The notes below the pieces were generated by a model. The model had not been told where the DNA came from, ran no database searches, and saw only the letters and a list, made by a program, of their open reading frames with translations. The position numbers and the translations under genes are program-made. Positions 53,654-62,478 of a stretch of 64,000 nucleotides of DNA are shown here, piece by piece. Source of the stretch: Alistipes sp. GTDB lineage: Bacteria; Bacteroidota; Bacteroidia; Bacteroidales; Rikenellaceae. Positions within the stretch are counted from its first letter, which is position 1. Each line of letters opens with the position of its first letter. The stretch is from positions 1 to 64,000 of the forward strand of contig JAFQRH010000014.1 in NCBI GenBank assembly GCA_017410165.1, written 5' to 3'.

Positions 53654-53783
53654 ATGAGCGCAGAGCAAGCGGAGGAGGGTAGGCGCAATCGAAGATTGGC
53701 GGTGTTGGGAATTGGTGACTGAAAACTCGTTTTCAAAGGCGACAATTCACAATGCCGTAAATTGCGCAGCAATCGCCTATCAC

Positions 53784-53824
53784 AAACCTCCGCGCAGATA
53801 ACTCTGCCGAGTCGCCACCGGTTG
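53784..53824 (+). repeat. 41-nt direct repeat, copy 2
   Basis: Two mismatches to 53542-53582. It ends directly before the inverted copy of the tRNA-Leu 3' end. Confidence 0.85.
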
Positions 53825-53826
53825 AA

Positions 53827-53845
53827 CGATTCCCGTCCCGAGTAC
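53827..53845 (+). repeat. Inverted copy of the tRNA-Leu 3' end
   Basis: CGATTCCCGTCCCGAGTAC here is the exact reverse complement of plus-strand 53878-53896, the T-arm and acceptor end of tRNA-Leu. The tRNA terminator lies between the two. Confidence 0.9.
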
Positions 53846-53876
53846 AAAAAAAAGGAGGACTCGCAAAAGTCCTCCT
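53846..53876 (-). terminator. tRNA-Leu terminator
   Basis: On the minus strand AGGAGGACT and AGTCCTCCT (plus 53868-53876 and 53853-53861) form a 9-bp stem, followed by TTTTTTT. The stem begins at the last base of the encoded CCA. Confidence 0.85.
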
Positions 53877-53964
53877 GGTACTCGGGACGGGAATCGAACC
53901 CGTACGGGCATTACTGCCCACAGGATTTTAAGTCCGGCGTGTCTACCTATTCCACCACCCGAGC
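53876..53964 (-). tRNA. tRNA-Leu(UAA), CCA encoded
   Basis: On the minus strand it begins GCTCGGGTGGTGGAATAGGT and ends CCCGAGTACCA. The acceptor stem is GCTCGGG with CCCGAGT (one G-U), the anticodon loop ACTTAAAAT gives UAA, the variable arm GGCAGTAATGCCC is long as in Leu, and the T-loop is GGTTCGATTCC. CCA is in the DNA. Confidence 0.95.
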
Positions 53965-53994
53965 ATTGCTTCACATCCTGCACGTAAAGCGGTG

Positions 53995-54026
53995 CAAATT
54001 TAAGATTTTATATCGGATTCTCCAAA
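53995..54026 (-). promoter_or_regulatory. tRNA-Leu promoter within miaA
   Basis: On the minus strand TTTG (54026-54023), 20 nt, TAAATTTG (54002-53995). It overlaps the last codons of miaA. Confidence 0.65.
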
Positions 54027-54926
54027 TCGGCTATCGATATATTCAATTATTTCATCGGTTTGCGACGGGTGAAACCACCGAATCTCCGCATCTCGACGAA
54101 ACCACGTCAGCTGACGCTTGGCATAACGGCGCGTATTTCGTTTGATGAGTTCAACCGCCTCGTCACGCGAAATGTTCCCATCGAAATAGTCAAACATCTC
54201 CGAGTAGCCGACCGTACGTAGCGAGTTACACTCTCGATACGGCAAGACTGCGCGCGCCTCGCACTCCAAACCCGCCTCCATCATAATATCGACACGGCGG
54301 TTTATGCGCTCGTACAGCACCTCTCGCGGCATATCTACGCCCACCTTAACTATCTCGAAGTCGCGCACCTTTCGACCGCCTTTACGCAGTGCAGAATACT
54401 TCGCACCGCTTGTAAGGCATACCTCTAATGCACGCATTACACGCGCCGGATTATTGCGATCGACCTGCTCGTAATATTCGGGGTCGAGATGTCGCAACTC
54501 CTCCGCAAGCGAGGCAACGCCCTCCGATGCCAATCGCGCCGCGAGTGTTTCACGCAACTGCTCATCCGCCTCCGGCAAATCATCCATACCTTCGCACAAC
54601 GCACGAACGTAGAGCCCCGACCCACCAACCGCCACAACCGTATCGTGATTGGCAAACAACTCGTCAAGGCGCGCAAGGGCGGCTTTCTCATACTCTCCGC
54701 AATTAAACTCTTGCGTGAGGTCGAGTTCGCCTATGAAATGATGATTAACGATTTGCAACTGTTCGTCCGACGGATAAGCAGTGCCTATCGGCAGGCCTCG
54801 ATACACCTGACGCGAATCGGTCGATAGTATCGGTGCATTATAACGTCGGGCAAGAACGATACTCAGATCAGTCTTGCCCGACGCCGTTGCTCCGACAACA
54901 ACAATAAGTCGTCGTTTAGTATTCAT
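54000..54926 (-). CDS. miaA: tRNA dimethylallyltransferase
   Basis: Adds a dimethylallyl group to A37 of tRNAs reading UNN codons, among them tRNA-Leu(UAA) and tRNA-Ser(UGA). 308 residues: P-loop VGATASGKTDLS, STDSRQVYRGLPIGTAYP, VGGSGLYVRAL, the DRNNPARVMRALEV segment and RRYAKRQLTWFRRD. The ATG at 54926 overlaps the end of the pRiA4b-like gene by 11 bp. It lies just upstream of tRNA-Leu, a substrate of its own activity, on the same strand. Confidence 0.96.
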   Translation of the reverse strand: MNTKRRLIVVVGATASGKTDLSIVLARRYNAPILSTDSRQVYRGLPIGTAYPSDEQLQIVNHHFIGELDLTQEFNCGEYEKAALARLDELFANHDTVVAVGGSGLYVRALCEGMDDLPEADEQLRETLAARLASEGVASLAEELRHLDPEYYEQVDRNNPARVMRALEVCLTSGAKYSALRKGGRKVRDFEIVKVGVDMPREVLYERINRRVDIMMEAGLECEARAVLPYRECNSLRTVGYSEMFDYFDGNISRDEAVELIKRNTRRYAKRQLTWFRRDAEIRWFHPSQTDEIIEYIDSRFGESDIKS

Positions 54927-55425
54927 CGTCATACGAATCGTCGCCGTCAAATTCATCAAAATCGCCCATCATCTCGTCGAATATCGAGCCCTCGTCCGAC
55001 GACACCGCATCCGGATCGTACTGGTCGGGCACAGGCGCATTCTCGAACGCCACGCGCGGATACTTCAACTCGGCATTCGGCTGCGAAGCATTGACCAACT
55101 CCAAGTAGAATGCACGGTCGGATATCATATCGAACTGATATATCAATCGGTGGCAATCTGCTACTGCCAACTCTGCAAGCGTAATGTCGCTCATCGGAAT
55201 CGGAGCATCCTCGCCACCCATTCCGCCGCCCATATCCATCAGCGTAAACTCGCGCAAACGATTCCAATAGTCGTCCGCCGTAAAGAACGAAGCCATACAA
55301 TCGTCATAGCCGACCGATTTGATAATGAAGTCGTGAAATGCAGCCAGAGTCATCTCCGGCTCGACCTCGAAATCGCGAACGAAATTATCGTTTTCGTCGC
55401 TGAGCATTCTGAATTTGAGAATCAT
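54916..55425 (-). CDS. Plasmid pRiA4b ORF-3-like protein
   Basis: 169 residues with the family pattern FRMLSDENDNFVRDFEVEPEMTLAAFHDFI, YDDCMASFFTADDYWNRLREFTLMDM and DITLAELAV, ending in a very acidic tail (DEMMGDFDEFDGDDSYDDEY). This beta-rich family is named after a plasmid gene, but chromosomal members are common in Bacteroidota next to miaA-like genes. Biochemical role unknown. It overlaps miaA by 11 bp and follows the lipoprotein gene by 24 nt. Confidence 0.8.
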   Translation of the reverse strand: MILKFRMLSDENDNFVRDFEVEPEMTLAAFHDFIIKSVGYDDCMASFFTADDYWNRLREFTLMDMGGGMGGEDAPIPMSDITLAELAVADCHRLIYQFDMISDRAFYLELVNASQPNAELKYPRVAFENAPVPDQYDPDAVSSDEGSIFDEMMGDFDEFDGDDSYDDEY

Positions 55426-55449
55426 AACACAATCGCCCTAAATTGTTGA

Positions 55450-56955
55450 TTAATCAATCTTTACGCAACGTACCTGCATCGCATTGGCACGACGCGAAGG
55501 GTGGTTGAGATTGAATTTATTGATTGTACGCGTAGTCGTCAAATCGAAGTACATACAAGTCGAGTACTTGCCGTCAGCCGTTGTTCCGGCCGTCCAATAG
55601 TAGCCCTCCCACGGCTCCGGTGTCGAAGGATATACATCCGTCTTATAGTTCATATTGACAATAACGCCATCGAAATAACTACGGAAACCGCCACCGAGAT
55701 AGAAGTACGAATTTGCACCGTCGGTCAGCGACCAACCGAAACGCTTACGCGCCTCTGCCAAATCCGTTGCATCCTCCGCAGCCGAGAGCGACAATACATC
55801 GAAATCACTCTTCGCAGGTACTCGCCAACCATAAGGACAAGGGTCAGCCACGCTCTTTGAGGTATTGCTCCACAGATTAGAGTTGCGCACGTGGAGCCAA
55901 TCGCCAACGCCATCACCCTCTTCGCCGACACACGCCGGATTAATAATCATCGTCGTCGGATTTGCAGTAGCATACTCAACCGTACCGGTCTTCTCGTCCG
56001 TCTCAATGGTGCTGACATACACACTGCTGCCCGATACTCCATAAGCTGCCTCATCATCACCACCGGCACAATTATAGGTCTTCGGACGCATAAACGGATC
56101 TTTTCGGCCCCACTGATAGTAGAGACCGTACGAAGCGAGAATCTGCTCCGACTCTGTCGCGCCATTGCTATTGCCGAAAGCACCGAGATTTACCTGCATA
56201 AATTTGCGACCATTTGCGTAGGTATCATACTCGCCAAGCACATCCTTCGCAACAACCCAAATATGCCAACTCCACACAATCTCATCCGAGCCATTGTATG
56301 CTGCAATCACTGCATTACCTTCAACCAATACGTGTCCGCCATTCTCCACAATCGCCTTTCCATCGTCATCCTTTTTGCAATCGACAAAGAAGGAGACACT
56401 ATGCGACTCTGCATCATAATCGACGTGCTGCAACAGAGCGGCATTCGACTGCCAAAGCATCTTCACATCCTCGACACCCGACAACGGCTCGCCTGCGCCA
56501 TTTGCCGACACATCGAGCGAATAGAGCGTCGTCGGCTCATTCACGACATACGAATTGGCATACTCACCATTCGGATTCAAGTGAACACTCTTGTCGCCAA
56601 CGATATAGAAGTTGAACGTATATTTCGACGCCTCACCATTCTCCGCTATCACATTAAGTGTTGCCGAGCCGTTACGCAACTTGTCGCGCTGTGTCTCATC
56701 AACCGGATCTTTCGGTGGGGTAATCTTCACGGTACGCGCTGCGTGGTCCACCTCGCAAGCCCAACCATCGCTCACCGACTTAACCACAATAGACGCGACG
56801 TTCACAGACGTATATTCAGTCACTTGCGGTTCTCCGCCCCATTTGAAGTAGTAGGCGAGTTTCTCGAAACTTACGCTGTGCGAATCGTCTTTATCACAAG
56901 CACCCATTGCCAATGCTGCAAATGCGGCAATGAGCAGAAATTTAAGATTTTTCAT
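55450..56955 (-). CDS. FISUMP-domain lipoprotein
   Basis: 501 residues. Signal peptide MKNLKFLLIAAFAALAMGAC with lipobox Cys at 20. The N-terminal part contains beta domains (WACEVDHAARTVKITPPKD, BACON-like). The C-terminal part is the Fibrobacter-major-domain type: WSWHIWVV, FMQVNLGAFG, GLYYQWGRKDPF, DPCPYGWRVPAKSDFDVL, YFYLGGGFRS, YYWTAGTT, and the end ANAMQVRCVKID. Such proteins are surface exposed in Bacteroidota; the ligand is unknown. Its TATATTTG box on the minus strand is at 57007-57000. Confidence 0.82.
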   Translation of the reverse strand: MKNLKFLLIAAFAALAMGACDKDDSHSVSFEKLAYYFKWGGEPQVTEYTSVNVASIVVKSVSDGWACEVDHAARTVKITPPKDPVDETQRDKLRNGSATLNVIAENGEASKYTFNFYIVGDKSVHLNPNGEYANSYVVNEPTTLYSLDVSANGAGEPLSGVEDVKMLWQSNAALLQHVDYDAESHSVSFFVDCKKDDDGKAIVENGGHVLVEGNAVIAAYNGSDEIVWSWHIWVVAKDVLGEYDTYANGRKFMQVNLGAFGNSNGATESEQILASYGLYYQWGRKDPFMRPKTYNCAGGDDEAAYGVSGSSVYVSTIETDEKTGTVEYATANPTTMIINPACVGEEGDGVGDWLHVRNSNLWSNTSKSVADPCPYGWRVPAKSDFDVLSLSAAEDATDLAEARKRFGWSLTDGANSYFYLGGGFRSYFDGVIVNMNYKTDVYPSTPEPWEGYYWTAGTTADGKYSTCMYFDLTTTRTINKFNLNHPSRRANAMQVRCVKID

Positions 56956-57105
56956 ATATTTCTTAATCTCGTTTTTTCTTTCCATAAATATTTAACGCGC
57001 AAATATACCTAAAAACTCTATAATATCGAAATCTTTGAGCGAGATTTCTCCGTTTTAGGAATAATTATTGCCACTCATCGAACGAAATTCAACCACATTT
57101 AGTAT

Positions 57106-57873
57106 ATGGCAAAGCAAAAAATAGAAGAGGGTTCGCACGTCGCCGACCCATCATTCAGGATTACAGTAACAGCCGAAGGCCCCTATTTGGTCTATGGTCG
57201 CCCACCATTGGCTATGCAGTTTATTATGCCCAACGAGATGGGCGAGAGTTGGTATTTTCAGGAGGGTCGCCACTTCTCGACCGAGGCCGAGCCGACCGCG
57301 CTATGCCGTTGCGGTCGTTCGCACACCAAGCCCTATTGCGACGGCGAGCACCGCCACACGAAATGGGATGCACGACTCACGGCCGACACCAACGGTTTGC
57401 TCGACAATATCGAAATTACCTCGGGCGAGAAAATTTCGATAACCGACAATTCGAAATTCTGCGTCTTTGCCCGCTTTTGTGATGCTGCAAGTGGAGTATG
57501 GAATCTCGCCGAGCACGACGAGGACCGCATTGCGCGCCGATTGGCAATTCGCGGAGCAAAAATGTGTCCAAGCGGACGTCTATTGGCTTGGGACAACGCA
57601 ACAGAGCAGCCATACGAGCCAGATTTCGAGCCAAGTTTGGGGCTAATCGAGGACGACGCCATAGGCGCAAGCGGAGGGCTGTGGGTGCGTGGCGGAATCT
57701 GCATCGAACGCGAGGATGGCCGTCCATACGAGATACGCAATCGCAGTGTTTTGTGCCGTTGCGGAGGATCGGGCAACAAACCCTATTGCGACGGCTCGCA
57801 CGCATCGGCGCGTTGGCGCGACGAATTGGAGGGTATTCCCGAAGGTGCAACCACACCGGAAGAGGTATATTAA
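57106..57873 (+). CDS. Tandem CDGSH iron-sulfur protein
   Basis: 255 residues with two CDGSH zinc-finger-like 2Fe-2S motifs: CRCGRSHTKPYCDGEH at about 67-82 and CRCGGSGNKPYCDGSH at about 216-231, each with the 3Cys-1His ligand set. Between them is a DUF1271-like segment with FCDAASGVW and GAKMCPSGRL. These proteins carry a redox-active, acid-labile 2Fe-2S cluster (mitoNEET type). Two motifs in one chain suggest a pseudo-dimer. It is transcribed alone, convergent with the QueG-like gene. Confidence 0.88.
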   Translation: MAKQKIEEGSHVADPSFRITVTAEGPYLVYGRPPLAMQFIMPNEMGESWYFQEGRHFSTEAEPTALCRCGRSHTKPYCDGEHRHTKWDARLTADTNGLLDNIEITSGEKISITDNSKFCVFARFCDAASGVWNLAEHDEDRIARRLAIRGAKMCPSGRLLAWDNATEQPYEPDFEPSLGLIEDDAIGASGGLWVRGGICIEREDGRPYEIRNRSVLCRCGGSGNKPYCDGSHASARWRDELEGIPEGATTPEEVY

Positions 57874-57886
57874 CGACTAAAAAGAA

Positions 57887-57916
57887 GAGAGGTTATCCGT
57901 CACAAGACAACCTCTC
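57887..57916. terminator. Terminator between convergent genes
   Basis: GAGAGGTT (57887-57894) pairs with AACCTCTC (57909-57916). It lies 13 nt after the CDGSH stop; no strong T-run follows. Confidence 0.5.
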
Positions 57917-57944
57917 TCCATTTCGCGCCCAAATCCGCTATCTA

Positions 57945-58784
57945 CTATCTCTTCGGAATTCCACGCTCGCAAGGGACACTCACTTGGCACTTACCGCAGC
58001 CAAAGCGCGGAGCATAACGCACACGCATCTCGTGTACATAACTGCTACATTTCAAGTGCGACTTACCCTCGGCAAGCGTAATAGCGCAACCCGGACATTG
58101 ACGCACACACGCACCACACTTCGTACAATACTCATACACATCACTATACGGACGTGAAGTTACCGCAAGCGAAGCATCGACAATCACGCTACCAAAACGA
58201 CCGGCAACGCCACGTTCGGTAATCAAACCTTTCGACAAACCGAACGTGCCAAGTCCGCAGATATATGCCACGTGACGTTCCGACCAATTACTCGTAAAGC
58301 TCAGCGACTTGTCATCAATCGCCTCGTTCGTACCCGGCTCGAAGACATACTGAAACTCGTTGCTCGCGTATGGCGACAGGGCTTTGACGCCTTGATGCGC
58401 AAACCACTCTTCAAGAAAGTGGTTCATCTCCGTCAAAAATGCCTGTCCCTCTACACGCGCATAGAGCCAACCGTTGCCCACCTCGACCGCATCGCAACGG
58501 TTGCCCTCGACAACAAAATCGCTGAACGGAGCAAAGTAGGAGACCACGCAACGCGCCTCCGGCAACCACTCCTTTGGAGTGCGGAACAATTTGCCGACAA
58601 CCTCCGGACGTTTCAGCTCCTCCCACAGAGCATCGTCTGCCGAGCCGATACGGATAATCGGGTCGTCGTACAGACGCTGGCCCACATCCTCCGGCACGAG
58701 AGCCATCTGTTCGCTCACGTAGTTGTGAGGCGACTCACGAAATGCACGTGCCAACGCCTCGCAAATATCGTCTATCGTAATCAT
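57945..58784 (-). CDS. QueG-like 4Fe-4S protein
   Basis: 279 residues. The C-terminal part has a two-cluster ferredoxin-like set: CTKCGACVRQCPGCAI and a second group CSSYVHEM...CGKCQVSVPCERGIP. The N-terminal part has the QueG-like pattern (ARCVVSYFAPF, RHVAYICGLGTFGLSKGLITERGVAGRFGSVI). It resembles epoxyqueuosine reductase but lacks the C-terminal HEAT repeats of QueG and has an altered second Cys group. The true substrate is therefore uncertain. It is 2 nt after floA. Confidence 0.75.
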   Translation of the reverse strand: MITIDDICEALARAFRESPHNYVSEQMALVPEDVGQRLYDDPIIRIGSADDALWEELKRPEVVGKLFRTPKEWLPEARCVVSYFAPFSDFVVEGNRCDAVEVGNGWLYARVEGQAFLTEMNHFLEEWFAHQGVKALSPYASNEFQYVFEPGTNEAIDDKSLSFTSNWSERHVAYICGLGTFGLSKGLITERGVAGRFGSVIVDASLAVTSRPYSDVYEYCTKCGACVRQCPGCAITLAEGKSHLKCSSYVHEMRVRYAPRFGCGKCQVSVPCERGIPKR

Positions 58785-58786
58785 TG

Positions 58787-59764
58787 TTATTTCTTTGCGG
58801 CCGGCATATTTGGTGTGGCTATCGACTCACGCATTTGCGTATCGGCCATAATATTCTTCATCTTGTAGTAGTCCATAATACCAAGATTGCCATTGCGGAA
58901 CGCCTCTGCCATTGCAAGCGGCACCTCTGCCTCGGCGATGATAACCTTTGCGCGCGCCTCCTGCGCCTTTGCTCTCATCTCTTGTTCGAGGGCAACAGCC
59001 ATAGCGCGACGCTCCTCGGCCTTCGCCTGTGCGATATTCTTATCGGCATCGGCCTGATCCATCTGCAACTGCGCACCGATATTCTTTCCGACGTCGATAT
59101 CGGCAATATCAATCGAGAGAATCTCAAATGCCGTACCTGCATCCAAACCCTTTTCAAGCACCACGCGCGAAATCGAATCCGGATTTTCCAACACGATTTT
59201 ATGCGTAACGGCAGAGCCGATAGACGACACAATGCCCTCGCCGACACGAGCCAAAACGGTCTCTTCGCCCGCACCGCCGACCAACTGCTTGATATTGGCA
59301 CGCACCGTAACACGCGCCTTGGCAATCAACTGAATACCGTCTTTTGCGACAGCGGTAACCGGTGGGGTATTGATTACCTTCGGATTGACCGACATCTGCA
59401 CCGCCTCGAAGACGTCACGACCTGCCAAGTCGATTGCCGTCGCCATCTTGAAATCGAGGGCGATGCTCGCCTTTTGAGCCGACACCAAAGCGTGTACCAC
59501 ATTGCGAACATTACCACCGGCAAGATAGTGCGCCTCCAACTCGTTAGGGTTGAGTTTCAGACCCGCCTTCGTACCCTCAATCATCGACGAAACAATTACC
59601 GAAGGTGGCACCTTACGCCAACGCATCAGCACAAGTTGCAACAGCGAGATATGCACACCCGACACCAACGCCGAAAACCACATACCAACCGGAATAAAAT
59701 AGAATGCCAACCAGATGGCTACAAATGCCAAAACGGCAATCATTAAAACAACACCAAGTTCCAT
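58787..59764 (-). CDS. floA: Flotillin-like protein FloA
   Basis: 325 residues: N-terminal membrane hairpin ([21 protein letters not shown]), SPFH-like domain ([58 protein letters not shown]) and a long Ala/Glu coiled coil ([35 protein letters not shown]). FloA organises membrane microdomains and is usually encoded next to nfeD. Here a GH31 gene lies between them. Gaps: 17 nt to GH31 and 2 nt to the QueG-like gene. Confidence 0.93.
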   Translation of the reverse strand: MELGVVLMIAVLAFVAIWLAFYFIPVGMWFSALVSGVHISLLQLVLMRWRKVPPSVIVSSMIEGTKAGLKLNPNELEAHYLAGGNVRNVVHALVSAQKASIALDFKMATAIDLAGRDVFEAVQMSVNPKVINTPPVTAVAKDGIQLIAKARVTVRANIKQLVGGAGEETVLARVGEGIVSSIGSAVTHKIVLENPDSISRVVLEKGLDAGTAFEILSIDIADIDVGKNIGAQLQMDQADADKNIAQAKAEERRAMAVALEQEMRAKAQEARAKVIIAEAEVPLAMAEAFRNGNLGIMDYYKMKNIMADTQMRESIATPNMPAAKK

Positions 59765-59781
59765 AGTATTAATTTTTTAAG

Positions 59782-62406
59782 TTATTTCAACTGTACTTCA
59801 AGTTTATGTAAGAATTCATCATCGACACGCTTCGATGCCTTCAACGCCGGAACACACTCCGTAAGCCCCTTTTCGTAGCGATCAATCCACTTCAAAACAT
59901 CGCGCGGATACTCGGTAATAAAGTTCGGCGTCTGCGACACATTCATATACTCGTCAGGCAACATCGTATATGGATCGTAACTCGTTGCGTAACGTTCCTT
60001 AAACTCCGGCGTAAGCACACGACAACGTGCAAATACGCCCTGCTTGCCATACAATTTCGGTTGTGCTGCCATCTGCTCTGCATCAAACACCAATTCGACT
60101 ATGCACTCTTTATCGCAAGCGCAGAGATCAGTATAGACAATCGGCGACAACGTATATCCGTCATAGCCCCATTCGCCACACTTTGCAAAACGCTTATACG
60201 AGAGCTCCTCGCCATTAACCAGCACCTTCACAGGAGGCATCTGCGCCGGAAAGCGCAACTCGTAACGACGCTCTGCCGCTGCACCCTTATACGCGCCCTC
60301 GCGAGGAGCAATACGCACAACGATTCTATCGCCTGCGGTTCTCTTCTCGATATGCGTATAAGCAAATTGCTCGGCATAGTATTTCGATTCGCCATCATCC
60401 TCATACAGAGCGGTCTTGCCATCGGCACCCGGAACAAACGTAAGCACAAGGGTAGAGCAGTCGTCCTGCAAATTCTTAACCGTCGATGGGTTCATCGGAA
60501 TAATGGCTCCGGCGCGTGCAAAGTACGGATTCTCCTCCAACGTATAATCTAACGTCAGCGTCTGTCCGCCCTCAATAATATCACCCGAGGTCATATCGTA
60601 CCACAATCCCTCCGGAAACCACATTTTCCGCTCGGCAACACCGGTCGCTTTATCCACCGGCGAGCAAACGACCGACACCAGCAGATCGTCGCCGAACATA
60701 TACTGCTCCTTCATATCGTACGCCTCGTTGCACTCCGGATAGTAGTAGTACATCGGACGGCACATCGACACACCCGTATCGTAGGTCTGTCGCGCTGCAT
60801 TATATATATAAGGAGCCAAATCGTAACGCAGACGGATAGCCGCGCGCATCTGGAACATATGATTCGGGAATTGCCAGATACGACGTTCGATATTCTTATT
60901 TCGCGTACAGTGCGTCTTGAAAATAGGCGTAAATACACCATACTGCAACCAACGCAAATATATTTCAGGATCGGTCGGCTGATTGCGATCGTGCACCGTA
61001 TGACCGCCTATATCGTGCCCCCAATAGCCATAACCGACATTCGAAGCAGTCGAAGTAAACCACGGCAAGAAACCAAGTGTAGCCCACGAGGTATATGTAT
61101 CGCCCGAAAAACCAATCTGGTAGCGATGCGAGCCAAGGCCACCCCAACGGTGATAAATCATCGGACGAGCATCACCACGTTCGGCTGCGTGATGGGCAAA
61201 TGTATGGTTGAGCCAAAATGTATTGCTCAAATCCTTCGTATATTTACTCTCTTTCCACTGTTGCCAATCGAGCCACCAGAAATCGACACCCATACGCTCC
61301 ATCGGCGCAAGCACCTCATTGAAATAGCAGTCGGCCCACTTCTGCTCGTCGATGTGGAACGGAACACTCTTGCCCGTCTCCGTCCATCCGTACGCCTTCG
61401 TAAAACGCTCGTACGGCTCCTCGTAGGGCTGTATGCCCGATGCGGGATGCAGGTTGAGCGAGGTCTTCAACTTCTCGCCACGACACCACTCCAAGAAGTT
61501 CGCAGGCGAAGGGAACAGTTGCTCTTTCCACGTATATCCCGTCCAACCGACACGCTGGCCATATTCGTCTTTTTTAGGATTTTGGCGACGCAAGCCCCAC
61601 GTCTCGTGCCAATCCATATCGACAATCAGCACATCAATCGGAATATCAAAACTGCGCATCTGACCGACCAAATCACGAAATTCGCTATCGGAGTATTGCC
61701 AATAACGGCTCCACCAATATCCGAAAGCGTACTTCGGAGGCATCGGAATACGCCCCGCTACGCGCACATAGTCGCCCATCGCCTTCATATATTCGTGACC
61801 GTAAGCAAACAGATAGACATCCTGATAATCCTTCTCCGGACGAGTCGTAACCCACTGCTTCCAATGCGAATCGGTCTCAACAAGCAGATGACGCTGCGAA
61901 TCGTCCACCACGCTCCATCCGCCACGCGACAAGATGCCCTGCTCCATAGGGTCCTTCTTCGTAAAATTCCAACCATCGACCTTATCGAGCGTACGGTTAG
62001 TACCCATCAGGTTGAGTGAATCGCAATCGCCATAATGCCACACAACCTTACGGTCGCCCATCGTAAACTCGGCACGCAGATTGTCAGCCGAAAAGCGGCC
62101 GCCCTTTTTATACGTAAGAGTCACCTTTTCGGTGCGAATTACGACCTTCGAGCGCGTGTTCGACACCTTGAACGACGGCACAGGCAGTCGGCGATTGACA
62201 AACGTAAGCGTTGCTCTATCCTCGAACACGCCATCCTCACTCCACTCCATACGTATCATCTGCGGAGTCAGCACCGTAAATCGTGCATTTCCGGCAACAA
62301 CCTCTGCCGCAGATGCTGCCTTTGGCGAGAGTGCGCCCTCATTTGCCGATGCCGCAAGCACGCCCAGCATCACAAATACAGGCAACAATAAACTAATTTT
62401 TTTCAT
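59782..62406 (-). CDS. Glycoside hydrolase family 31 enzyme
   Basis: A secreted alpha-glucosidase or alpha-xylosidase-type enzyme of 874 aa. Signal peptide MKKISLLLPVFVMLGVLAASA, N-terminal beta-sandwich, TIM barrel with WWSRYWQYSD, DVLIVDMDWHETWG, the nucleophile Asp in DFWWLDWQQW (about residue 379), acid/base region GFSGDTYTSW (about 433), and the GHDIGGH segment, then the proximal and distal beta domains. It starts 72 nt after nfeD and ends 17 nt before floA, an unusual insertion. Substrate specificity cannot be read from the sequence. Confidence 0.92.
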   Translation of the reverse strand: MKKISLLLPVFVMLGVLAASANEGALSPKAASAAEVVAGNARFTVLTPQMIRMEWSEDGVFEDRATLTFVNRRLPVPSFKVSNTRSKVVIRTEKVTLTYKKGGRFSADNLRAEFTMGDRKVVWHYGDCDSLNLMGTNRTLDKVDGWNFTKKDPMEQGILSRGGWSVVDDSQRHLLVETDSHWKQWVTTRPEKDYQDVYLFAYGHEYMKAMGDYVRVAGRIPMPPKYAFGYWWSRYWQYSDSEFRDLVGQMRSFDIPIDVLIVDMDWHETWGLRRQNPKKDEYGQRVGWTGYTWKEQLFPSPANFLEWCRGEKLKTSLNLHPASGIQPYEEPYERFTKAYGWTETGKSVPFHIDEQKWADCYFNEVLAPMERMGVDFWWLDWQQWKESKYTKDLSNTFWLNHTFAHHAAERGDARPMIYHRWGGLGSHRYQIGFSGDTYTSWATLGFLPWFTSTASNVGYGYWGHDIGGHTVHDRNQPTDPEIYLRWLQYGVFTPIFKTHCTRNKNIERRIWQFPNHMFQMRAAIRLRYDLAPYIYNAARQTYDTGVSMCRPMYYYYPECNEAYDMKEQYMFGDDLLVSVVCSPVDKATGVAERKMWFPEGLWYDMTSGDIIEGGQTLTLDYTLEENPYFARAGAIIPMNPSTVKNLQDDCSTLVLTFVPGADGKTALYEDDGESKYYAEQFAYTHIEKRTAGDRIVVRIAPREGAYKGAAAERRYELRFPAQMPPVKVLVNGEELSYKRFAKCGEWGYDGYTLSPIVYTDLCACDKECIVELVFDAEQMAAQPKLYGKQGVFARCRVLTPEFKERYATSYDPYTMLPDEYMNVSQTPNFITEYPRDVLKWIDRYEKGLTECVPALKASKRVDDEFLHKLEVQLK

Positions 62407-62478
62407 CTATTATCTGTTTTAAGGTATCTTATCTATATATCGGACAATGCTTTGCCCCCAAAAACACACAAAGCCACG

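Larger units (their letters stand above)
52896..53875. other. 980-bp remodelled intergenic region
   Basis: It holds the GH97 promoter, a second copy of the GH20 3' end (53042-53254), two pairs of direct repeats (27 and 41 nt), a promoter-terminator pair bounding a possible small RNA (53308-53417) and an inverted copy of the tRNA-Leu 3' end (53827-53845). No intact gene is seen; ORFs of about 125 codons here cross the terminator and repeats and look accidental. Confidence 0.7.

Noticed and set aside
53305-53682. 125-codon ORF MLYFGMFCAIFALVF...
   Set aside because: It starts inside the promoter and runs through a strong terminator and the direct repeats; no family match recognised.
53827-53845. 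attL/attR of an integrated element at tRNA-Leu
   Set aside because: The copy is inverted and only 32 bp away, with no integrase gene in the window; ordinary integration gives direct repeats around the element.
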